IMG/VR virus record: IMGVR_UViG_3300006101_000057
Location: 1-26,034 of that record
Origin: a virus
DNA: 26,034 nucleotides
Strand: one strand, 5' to 3'
The translations under genes and the position numbers were made by a program. Positions 4,909 to 10,303 of the stretch are shown piece after piece; the stretch's first letter is position 1; each line of letters opens with the position of its first letter. The notes under the pieces were generated by a model that did not search any database, was not told where the DNA came from, and worked only from the letters and a program-made list of their open reading frames with translations.

Positions 4909-5181
4909 TTACGGCAGGACGAGGCCCTGCTTCTTGGCGGCTCGTCGAGTCGCACGGTTCGGAGCGTTCAGTTGCTCGATGTGCTGGATGAGCCCCTGAA
5001 TCTGCAGGTGGGCGTGGAGCAGGGCGTACTGCAGCAGGTTGTGCTGTGCCAGGTCTTTGACCTTGCCCTCCTTCGTGCCCCCGTAGATTTCCGCAGCGTC
5101 CTCGGCGGACAGGGTGATGTCGCCGTAGTTCTCCTTGATGGACTGCAGGATGCTCTCGATTGCTGTTGAGGTGGTCGCCAT
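4909..5181 (-). CDS. small helical protein downstream of SSB, function unknown
   Basis: This 90-residue protein starts at the ATG at 5181, coupled to the SSB stop by TAATG; longer in-frame starts would lie within SSB and are rejected. The N-terminal part is Thr/Ser- and acid-rich (ITLSAEDAAEIYGG, about 22-35), the middle is a helix with HNLLQYALLHAHLQIQGLIQ, and the C-terminus is basic with NRATRRAAKKQG. NRATRRAA-like tails occur in many actinophage proteins. It is the last gene before the terminator. Confidence 0.65.
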   Translation of the reverse strand: MATTSTAIESILQSIKENYGDITLSAEDAAEIYGGTKEGKVKDLAQHNLLQYALLHAHLQIQGLIQHIEQLNAPNRATRRAAKKQGLVLP

Positions 5182-5567
5182 TAGAACGAATACTCCTCTT
5201 CCTGCGGTGCAACGTAGGACTTCGGGCGGCTGTCCTTCACGAAGCGCAGGTCGGCTCCGATGCCCTCGACACGGACTTCGCAGGTCGAACGCTTGTTGCC
5301 GTCCTTGTCGTCCCACGAACGCTGCTCAAGTTGCCCCGTGACGATCACACGGTCTCCCTTGCGCAGAGCGTTGGCGATGTTCTCAGCAATCTGACCGAGA
5401 GCCGAGCAGTCGAAGAACGAGGTCTGCTCCTTGTCGTTGCCGCCCTTGTCCTTCCACTTCTTCGTGACCGCTACAGCGAAGCGAGCCGCCGCAGAGCCTC
5501 CGTCAAGGAACTTCAACTCGGGGTCTCGGGTCAGGTTCCCGATGATGGTGATGGTGGCCTCAGCCAT
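5181..5567 (-). CDS. ssb: single-stranded DNA-binding protein
   Basis: This 128-residue OB-fold SSB has the family start ATITIIGNLTRDPELKF (about 4-20), then RFAVAVTKKWKDKGGN, FFDCSALGQIAENIANALRKGDRVIVTGQL (about 51-80) and SWDDKDGNKRST. The linker is short, and the acidic tip EEEYSF resembles the SSB tail that recruits repair proteins. It coats ssDNA made during replication and by the YqaJ exonuclease. The ATG overlaps the upstream gene by 8 bases (ATGGCTGA). The total length is shorter than bacterial SSB (about 170) because the linker is reduced. Confidence 0.95.
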   Translation of the reverse strand: MAEATITIIGNLTRDPELKFLDGGSAAARFAVAVTKKWKDKGGNDKEQTSFFDCSALGQIAENIANALRKGDRVIVTGQLEQRSWDDKDGNKRSTCEVRVEGIGADLRFVKDSRPKSYVAPQEEEYSF

Positions 5568-6093
5568 TGGCTGCCTCCTCTTTCTTGGTTAGGTCGGTAA
5601 TGATTTTACTGCACTCTTCTTCGGAGAGTTCCCAGAGCCCTGCGAGGGTGCGTCCAGTCTTTGCTTCGAGGAAGAACCTGCGAGAGCCAGCGTCAGGGTG
5701 GACTGACAGCAGGGTCTCACGAACCTGCTTCTGGAGTGGGCTCAGTTCGGGGTTCGGGCTCTTGGCACGAGCGACCTTCGCCATCTCCTCCTGGCTGGGA
5801 CGCTTGCCCTTCGGTGCGTAGCCAGCGTTCGCCAGCGCACGTCCGATGGCTGAGGTCTCGCAGTTCTCCAGCGCCGAGGTCTGGTTCACGCCTCGTTGCG
5901 TGACCTGCTCTTCGGCGTAGCCCGTGGCGTAGGGCTGGGTTTCGCCCTCACGGTAGAGCATGGCACGGACGAGAAACTGTCCGTCGCCGTGGTGGATGAG
6001 ATCCGTGAGGACTCGTCCGTTGGGGTGTTCCTCCCAGAAGCGAGCGAGACGAATCTCGACGGGCTCGTAGTCTGCCAGGTTGAAGTTCGCCAT
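5560..6093 (-). CDS. ssDNA-annealing-type recombination protein (Erf/Sak-like)
   Basis: This 177-residue protein has EPVEIRLARFWEEHPNGRVL (about 10-29), then FLVRAMLYREGE and ATGYAEE, and the hallmark ENCETSAIGRALANAGY (76-92), which is shared by a large phage family grouped with Erf/Rad52-like annealing proteins. Such proteins pair complementary ssDNA. SSB directly downstream and a YqaJ exonuclease further on complete a phage recombination set. The C-terminal third (about 100-177) is charged and Ala/Glu-rich, probably for SSB or self-contacts. I am sure of the family signature, less so of the exact superfamily. Confidence 0.72.
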   Translation of the reverse strand: MANFNLADYEPVEIRLARFWEEHPNGRVLTDLIHHGDGQFLVRAMLYREGETQPYATGYAEEQVTQRGVNQTSALENCETSAIGRALANAGYAPKGKRPSQEEMAKVARAKSPNPELSPLQKQVRETLLSVHPDAGSRRFFLEAKTGRTLAGLWELSEEECSKIITDLTKKEEAANG

Positions 6094-6305
6094 TACTTCG
6101 CCGCCTCAAGGATGGCCTGCATGGAGTCGGCGGTGATGCCGAGACCCTGGCAGATGAGCATGGACAGTTCCTCGACGTTGGCGAGGCTCTCTGGGATGTT
6201 CTGGCGGCGGTGTTGGGCCTCCGCTAGGACAAAGGTGAGCAACGCCACCTGCTTGATGTCGAGTTGGACATTGAGTGCCAGCACGACGGGGACTTCTTTC
6301 TTCAT
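6093..6305 (-). CDS. small helical protein, function unknown
   Basis: This 70-residue protein starts at the ATG at 6305 (MKKEVP), preceded by AGAGGAAGA at ideal spacing; starts further upstream would overlap the HTH gene. It is acidic and helical, with ALNVQLDIKQVALLTFVLAE in the middle and a C-terminal LGITADSMQAILEAAK. Stop-start coupling (TAATG) with the annealing protein downstream links their expression. Confidence 0.6.
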   Translation of the reverse strand: MKKEVPVVLALNVQLDIKQVALLTFVLAEAQHRRQNIPESLANVEELSMLICQGLGITADSMQAILEAAK

Positions 6306-6322
6306 TTCTTCCTCTTTCATTG

Positions 6323-6493
6323 TTAGTTGTGCAGCCAATAGTGAACTGCTGATTTTGAGACTGTGATTCCAGTCTCGTCCGTGAGGCACTTTGCGATCTC
6401 TCGATAACTCATGCCACCCGTCCTTGCTGAAGCGAGCCACGCTGTTAGTGACTGCCCCATGCGTTCCTCAAGAATAAGTTGCAGGTGTGACAT
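6323..6493 (-). CDS. 56-residue helix-turn-helix DNA-binding protein
   Basis: This frame is too short for many callers but well supported. It starts at the ATG at 6493 behind AAAGGTTGG and reads 56 codons to TAA. After LQLILEERMGQSLTAWLASA (about 4-23) comes GGMSYREIAKCL, a turn DETGITVS, and KSAVHYWL. This is the SWREIA..L...TGV.VS..T..RW pattern of small phage HTH proteins. It overlaps the end of the upstream gene by 26 bases in another frame, an overlap longer than usual here. It is a second candidate for binding the repeated operator. Confidence 0.7.
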   Translation of the reverse strand: MSHLQLILEERMGQSLTAWLASARTGGMSYREIAKCLTDETGITVSKSAVHYWLHN

Positions 6494-6722
6494 TCCAACC
6501 TTTCAACAGATTCGTCAGTTCTTCGCACTCACGGTTGAAGTGAATCACCGTCGTCGCTTCCTCGACATCTCTCGGCATCTTGACCGCCTGGATGATGCCG
6601 TCGCCGACTGAGAGCGAGACGTAGGTGTTCACGTTCACTCCTTCACGCTTCCAGACTTGACCGTCAGGGCCGTCATCTTCGAGTGTGTAGCCGAGTGTCC
6701 AGAGATTCTCTCGTATGCTCAT
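6468..6722 (-). CDS. small phage protein, function unknown
   Basis: This 84-residue protein starts at an ATG that overlaps the upstream stop as ATGA, after AAAGGAGG. Its sequence alternates short strands and turns (DDGPDGQVWKREGVNVNTYVSL, about 17-38) and ends in a helix with HFNRECEELTNLLKGW. It looks like a compact alpha/beta fold. No family recognised. It shares 26 bases with the HTH gene in another frame. Confidence 0.6.
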   Translation of the reverse strand: MSIRENLWTLGYTLEDDGPDGQVWKREGVNVNTYVSLSVGDGIIQAVKMPRDVEEATTVIHFNRECEELTNLLKGWNVTPATYS

Positions 6723-6946
6723 CGCTTTCCTCCTTTCTTGATAGTAGCGATTAGATCAGCAGGGAAGTGGCGGAACTTGGCGTGTTGCCATGTGCCACCG
6801 AACACCGTGACCCATAGGGTCTCGCCGCCCTCGCTGAGTTGTGCCGAGAAGAACGTGAAGTTCCCTCGAACGTTCTTGACCTTGACGGCATCGCCACGGA
6901 GTAGACCGTTCCACTCCGTGACGACTGCGCCCTTCGTTGATGCCAT
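6719..6946 (-). CDS. small beta-rich phage protein, function unknown
   Basis: This 75-residue protein is predicted as beta-strands: GAVVTEW, GDAVKVKNVRGNFTFFSAQL, ETLWVTVFGG, then FRHFPADLIATIKKGGKR. The strand pattern with an early Gly-Asp and a basic tail resembles small SH3-like barrels that bind nucleic acid or protein, but this is inference. It is coupled by TAATG to the previous gene and by ATGA to the next. Confidence 0.55.
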   Translation of the reverse strand: MASTKGAVVTEWNGLLRGDAVKVKNVRGNFTFFSAQLSEGGETLWVTVFGGTWQHAKFRHFPADLIATIKKGGKR

Positions 6947-7098
6947 TACTCACCTTCCTTGCCTGCTTTGATGAGTTGTTCAAGCGCTCGGTCAATGCGA
7001 GCCGACTCTGCTGGGGTTAGGATTGTTGTCCCTTCGGCCTGATTGCGGATGCCATCCAGAACATTGTGGTAGTTGCGGAGTGCCTGCTCGTAAGTCAT
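6946..7098 (-). CDS. 50-residue helical protein
   Basis: The ATG at 7098 overlaps the upstream stop as ATGA and follows GGTGG; the longer frame upstream would run antisense-like through the neighbour. The product reads MTYEQALRNYHNVLDGI and then helices with PAESARIDRALEQLIKAGK. It resembles a two-helix hairpin. Function unknown. Confidence 0.55.
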   Translation of the reverse strand: MTYEQALRNYHNVLDGIRNQAEGTTILTPAESARIDRALEQLIKAGKEGE

Positions 7099-7346
7099 CG
7101 TGCCGCCACCTTCCACAACGCACGAAAGAACTTGCCGTCCTCCCAACGCTTTGACGCAATCGACTTCGCGTCCTTGAGACTCGCCGCCGTTTCTGTTGGC
7201 GCAGACTCTGCCCACCAGCAGTCACAGTCGAAACCGCTTGCGTCGCAGTCGCACTCAATGATGTCCCAGTAGTCCACAACGTTCTCGGTGTCATCGTTCA
7301 TAACTGGCACGATGTGGTGGCCCTTGTAAAAGTAGCGGTTCGTCAT
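7095..7346 (-). CDS. small acidic Cys-cluster protein, leads operon behind promoter 2
   Basis: This 83-residue protein starts after CTGAGGAGGA, directly downstream of the operator-bearing promoter at 7387-7416. It begins with strands (RYFYKGHHIVPV), followed by DYWDIIECDCDASGFDCDCWW (about 25-45), where C32, C34, C41 and C43 lie close together. The second half is a basic helix. Its expression should follow the operator. Function unknown. Confidence 0.6.
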   Translation of the reverse strand: MTNRYFYKGHHIVPVMNDDTENVVDYWDIIECDCDASGFDCDCWWAESAPTETAASLKDAKSIASKRWEDGKFFRALWKVAAR

Positions 7347-7350
7347 TGTG

Positions 7351-7416
7351 TCCTCCTCAGAACTCGGCGGTGTTGCCGATGTAAAGATTCTATGTCCACC
7401 AGTTGGACAAATGCAA
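7351..7416 (-). repeat. promoter-operator-leader repeat, copy 2
   Basis: Nearly identical to 1462-1528: one base is missing in the leader beside the Shine-Dalgarno, and substitutions occur at a few positions, including one in the palindrome centre (ACTGG for ACTGA). Both arms of the palindrome, both promoter boxes and the leader hairpin are unchanged, which suggests they are under selection. Confidence 0.85.
7387..7416 (-). promoter_or_regulatory. promoter 2 with operator-like palindrome
   Basis: On the minus strand, TTGCAT (7411-7416) and TAGAAT (7387-7392) lie 18 bases apart. The spacer palindrome TGTCCAACTGGTGGACA (7393-7409) keeps both 6-base arms of copy 1. It drives the operon 7346 to 4909 that carries HTH, annealing protein and SSB. 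Confidence 0.72.
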
Positions 7417-7480
7417 GTCTTATTGCAAGAAACTTTGTAAAGCCTTGTGGCGTAAGGGGTTTGGGGGAGTAAATGCGAAG

Positions 7481-7513
7481 CCCCCGAGCCCGTTTTCTCT
7501 CGGGTCTCGGGGG
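7481..7513 (-). terminator. strong terminator-type hairpin after the permuted papain-like gene
   Basis: CCCCCGAG/CTCGGGGG and CCCG/CGGG pair with one bulged base around the loop AGAGAAAA (minus strand). It lies 47 bases after the stop at 7560 and upstream of promoter 2, so it separates the late and the next operon. No long U-run follows, which is common in GC-rich phages. Confidence 0.7.
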
Positions 7514-7559
7514 TCTCGCCATCTGAGGAAGATGAAGAAGTCAGCCGTGCTGCCGACGA

Positions 7560-8087
7560 CTAAATACTAGCGTGTGTGTATTTTTGCCAGAGTTGCGCAG
7601 GGGTCACGGTGTAGATGTCGCCCCACGCTTCGAGCCAGCCTGCGTAGCGCAGCGACTCAGCGACGAGGGCCGAGCAAATCCACGTCCCACGCCGACGGAA
7701 CGACGGGAACCAGTTAGGCGAGATGATGTCGAGCGCCACGGACACGATGGTCATGAAGCCGTAGTGACTGCCCACCTGCGCCCTGGCGAACTTCAGGATG
7801 TCGGCCCGAGGTAGGTCAGGGGTCGGCTCGATGAGCGTGTACGAACCCACTGACTGAATCAGTTTGTCGTTGGTCACGCCCGAGGGCTCGGCTTGGATGA
7901 TGTAGATTTCAGGACGGAATCCCTCGTCTACGCTGCCGACGAGTTCCACCCTGTCCACGATGAAAGCGTGATTCCACTCCGAGGGCTTCTCGCCCCAGCG
8001 AATACGCTCGCCGAAGCGGATGGCCTTGCCGAAGAACCCGTTGGAGTGTGCGAAGCCGATGTCGCCAGGTTGGGCGATGTGGCTCAC
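7560..8087 (-). CDS. permuted papain-like (NlpC/P60 superfamily) hydrolase
   Basis: This 175-residue protein has the order typical of circularly permuted papain-like enzymes (YiiX/YaeF type). QPGDIGFAHS comes at 6-15, the catalytic His in EWNHAFIV (H40), an acidic residue in QAEPSG (E67), then after VGSHYGF the nucleophile in WICSALVAESLRYAGW (C138). These enzymes hydrolyse amides, in some cases in peptidoglycan or lipids. It directly follows a holin-like gene by GTGA overlap and precedes a terminator, so a lysis role is plausible. It differs clearly from the non-permuted endolysin at 13.8-14.5 kb. A role against host lipids or proteins cannot be excluded. Confidence 0.75.
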   Translation of the reverse strand: MSHIAQPGDIGFAHSNGFFGKAIRFGERIRWGEKPSEWNHAFIVDRVELVGSVDEGFRPEIYIIQAEPSGVTNDKLIQSVGSYTLIEPTPDLPRADILKFARAQVGSHYGFMTIVSVALDIISPNWFPSFRRRGTWICSALVAESLRYAGWLEAWGDIYTVTPAQLWQKYTHASI

Positions 8088-8335
8088 TTGGCTGGGGTCT
8101 CCGTGGGGGTCGAGCCTGCCGCCTTGACGGGAAGCGCACCGAGGAGCCAGGACAACTTAGGGAACTTGACTTCCAACTGACGCACGATGGCGTAGTAGAC
8201 CGTCGAGCCAACAGGGATGACGATGGAGAGTTCCGTAGGGGTCAGGTGCTTCTCGGCCTTCGTGATCCATGCGACGACTGATGCGACAGCGACGGGGACG
8301 AAGGTGCGGACTATGTTCTTCTGGTAGTTGTTCAT
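8084..8335 (-). CDS. holin-like two-TM protein
   Basis: This 83-residue protein starts at the ATG at 8335, overlapping the stop of the 48-residue gene as ATGA. TM1 is at about 8-25 (IVRTFVPVAVASVVAWI) and TM2 at about 36-52, with charged EKH between. After KFPKLSWLLGALP comes a Thr/Pro/Ala-rich tail. The topology matches actinophage class II-type holins such as those next to lysin A/B genes. The position just before a hydrolase gene supports this; sequence alone does not prove it. Confidence 0.65.
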   Translation of the reverse strand: MNNYQKNIVRTFVPVAVASVVAWITKAEKHLTPTELSIVIPVGSTVYYAIVRQLEVKFPKLSWLLGALPVKAAGSTPTETPAK

Positions 8336-8478
8336 GCTGCTTCTTTCTTGATGCACTTGTGTCTGTCGGCTTCGAGGACGAGTTGCGGCAGACGGTTGAA
8401 AGGGATGTTCACGAGAGCCCCACTAGACAGAGTAGTCATCTTGTTGCAGTTCTCGCAGAGGTAGAGGATGTGGGCCAT
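8332..8478 (-). CDS. 48-residue CxxC protein
   Basis: This short frame was found from its ATGA overlap with the holin-like gene. It has C8, C11 and C42 (LYLCENCNKM near the start, HKCIKKEAA at the end), a half-formed zinc-ribbon pattern with a non-canonical fourth ligand (perhaps His40). The start codon directly abuts a 6-base hairpin stem, and GGAGG lies 17 bases upstream across the hairpin. Function unknown. Confidence 0.55.
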   Translation of the reverse strand: MAHILYLCENCNKMTTLSSGALVNIPFNRLPQLVLEADRHKCIKKEAA

Positions 8479-8498
8479 AGGTCTCTTATGATAGACCT
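8479..8498 (-). promoter_or_regulatory. hairpin covering the Shine-Dalgarno of the 48-residue gene
   Basis: AGGTCT and AGACCT pair around ATCATAAG on the minus strand. The GGAGG motif overlaps the 5' arm, and the ATG follows the 3' arm without a gap. Folding would either hide GGAGG or bring it near the start. The AAGAGA segment inside the structure is the only alternative ribosome site. Confidence 0.4.
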
Positions 8499-8529
8499 CC
8501 GCCCAGCGTGTTTTTCCTAGCGTTAGACG

Positions 8530-9699
8530 CTACAGAACAGCCACGTCTGACCAGCCACGGAGGTCGTGATTACCGACCAGCATGGTCAAAGTGCCGTGCG
8601 TAGACCACTTGCCCGTCATGTCGCTGAACCACTTAGAGCCCCCGTCGAGCGATGGGCATTGGAAGCGCCAGAACGCTCCGAAGTCCTCGATTGAGAGGTG
8701 GTGGCGGTGCGCAGTGATCCACAGGCGAGGCATCACCCCGTCCTCGTACTGCAGACGCTGGGCTTGACCTCGGAGCCACTCGAACTCCTTGCCACTTATC
8801 TTGTGACCGTGGGTGATAGCCACTCGAACGCCCGAGAGCGTGATGGCCTGCACCATCTCGTCGTGAGCGACGTGCCACTCGCTCGGGCCGTCATCGCCGA
8901 AGATGCGCTGGAGCGTGTCGCCCAGGTAGCCGCCCACGTTGTCGGAGTCCGAGGTGATGGGCTTCGAGCCGCCGTTGCGTGTCCATTCGCCGTGATTACA
9001 GAGAACGCTGGCGAAGATGTCGGGCTGGATGGCTGCGAGTCCCTGCGTCCACAGGTCAAGGACGAGGTTGAGTTGTGCCCTCATGTTGAGTTGGACGGTG
9101 AAGGTCTGGGCTGAGTAGTTGCCCGAGCATCCCTCACTGGGGTCGCCCATGTTGAAGATGGCGACCTTCTCGATGTTGCGGCCTGCCTTGCGCAGTTCCT
9201 TGATTCGGGTCAGACAGTCCTCGATGGACTTCTGCACCCTATCCACAGTCGCTTCCACGCCGCCGTTCTCGGACTTCCCTATCTGCCAGTCTGCCCAGTT
9301 GATGACGAACGTGCAGGGCTCGCCTGTGCCGACGGTCTTGGTGGTCTTGGGTCGCCACTTGTCTATCTTGGCTCGCAGTTGCTCCACGTCGGCTTCAGTT
9401 GCCTGGGGCGAACACCGAGCGAACCGAGCCTTGTAGGAGTAGAGCCACACCACGTCACGGTCTCCCGATTCGGTGCGCTTGGACTGTTGCCACTTGGACA
9501 TCCGAACGGTGTCGTCTACGACGTAGAACTCGTCGGGGTCGAGGCCGAAGCCCTCAAGGACTGCGTTCCAGTCAGAGGCGAGTTGGATGGGTCGGGTCAG
9601 TTCGCCCGTGGTGAACTCTCCGCCGTCAGCGCCAACCTCGATGGACGAGCGCATGACCTTCTCGGGACGGCTCTCGAACTCGCTCAGATCCGTTGGCAT
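8530..9699 (-). CDS. calcineurin-like metallophosphoesterase (Mre11/SbcD-type fold)
   Basis: I set the start at the third codon of the open frame (ATG 9699), because AAAGGG is well spaced there but too close to the first ATG; 389 residues. The N-terminal third (about 1-120) is mixed and may bind DNA or a partner. The phosphoesterase core follows: NWADWQIGK (D137, replacing the usual DxH by DxQ), NMGDPSEG (GD 185-186), CNHGEW (235-239), ITHGHK (297-300) and TAHRHH (330-334), all metal ligands. Actinophages carry this kind of protein between late genes; a DNA nuclease or phosphatase role is assumed. It follows the small HTH-like gene with a 16-base overlap. Confidence 0.8.
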   Translation of the reverse strand: MPTDLSEFESRPEKVMRSSIEVGADGGEFTTGELTRPIQLASDWNAVLEGFGLDPDEFYVVDDTVRMSKWQQSKRTESGDRDVVWLYSYKARFARCSPQATEADVEQLRAKIDKWRPKTTKTVGTGEPCTFVINWADWQIGKSENGGVEATVDRVQKSIEDCLTRIKELRKAGRNIEKVAIFNMGDPSEGCSGNYSAQTFTVQLNMRAQLNLVLDLWTQGLAAIQPDIFASVLCNHGEWTRNGGSKPITSDSDNVGGYLGDTLQRIFGDDGPSEWHVAHDEMVQAITLSGVRVAITHGHKISGKEFEWLRGQAQRLQYEDGVMPRLWITAHRHHLSIEDFGAFWRFQCPSLDGGSKWFSDMTGKWSTHGTLTMLVGNHDLRGWSDVAVL

Positions 9700-9920
9700 G
9701 AACATCCCTTTCGGCGGTGTACCATCAGCGCATTGAGGCGAAAGTTGGCCTCACGCTTTTCAGCCCAGCGAAAGATAGACGAGGTGTTGATGTCCTTTGC
9801 TTCCTGCGCCGCTACGAACTTCTCCAGGTCATCGGTAGATAACCTTTCCTGCCATCTGGCGACGATGCAGGGCTTGGCTCGGACGTTGTTTCTGAACTCA
9901 CTCAGGTCAGGCGTGGTCAT
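9684..9920 (-). CDS. small DNA-binding-type protein with C-terminal HRR..CSC motif
   Basis: This 78-residue protein starts at the ATG at 9920 behind CCTGAGGAGGA. LSEFRNNVRAKPC at about 6-18, LSTDDLEKFVAAQEAKDI at about 28-45, SIFRWAEKR and HRRKGCSC at the end form a pattern seen in many actinophage proteins annotated as HTH or terminase-small-subunit-like. The partner is unclear. It leads a transcription unit with the metallophosphoesterase after a 35-base gap. Confidence 0.65.
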   Translation of the reverse strand: MTTPDLSEFRNNVRAKPCIVARWQERLSTDDLEKFVAAQEAKDINTSSIFRWAEKREANFRLNALMVHRRKGCSCQRI

Positions 9921-9955
9921 CTGTTCCTCCTCAGGTTATCCACAGCCTGAGTGTA

Positions 9956-10303
9956 TCAGAACCCTGTCGGAGAAACCGTGATTTCGCCTTGCCAGACCGC
10001 CGAGGTGTGTGTGGTGTCCAGGCCGCTCGATGGCTGGCCTGACCAGATGACGTTCCACACGCCAGCGAGCCCCGTGGTGGAGATGTTGGCGTAGAAGGTT
10101 CCCGTTCCCGTCTTGACGATGGTGTTGGTCGGGTCGCCCGTGGGGTTCGTCCAAGTGTAGGTCAGTGGGGTCTGCCCCTGTACGGAGATCTGCAGCGTCA
10201 CCATGTCGGGCGTGACGACGGTTCCGTTGATGGCGGTGAATGGGTAGTCCGCCGTCGTAAGTTGCAGGGCAGCGCCCTCGTAGAATGTGTATGAACTGCT
10301 CAT
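9956..10303 (-). CDS. Ig-like or baseplate-type beta-sandwich virion protein
   Basis: This 115-residue protein starts at the ATG at 10303, overlapping the upstream stop as ATGA; longer in-frame starts lie inside the repeat gene. Alternating strands such as DMVTLQISVQGQTPLTYTW, GTGTFYANIST and AGVWNVIWSG match the pattern of small phage proteins that resemble BppU or Ig domains in tails. A role in the baseplate or fibre is expected from the neighbours. Confidence 0.55.
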   Translation of the reverse strand: MSSSYTFYEGAALQLTTADYPFTAINGTVVTPDMVTLQISVQGQTPLTYTWTNPTGDPTNTIVKTGTGTFYANISTTGLAGVWNVIWSGQPSSGLDTTHTSAVWQGEITVSPTGF

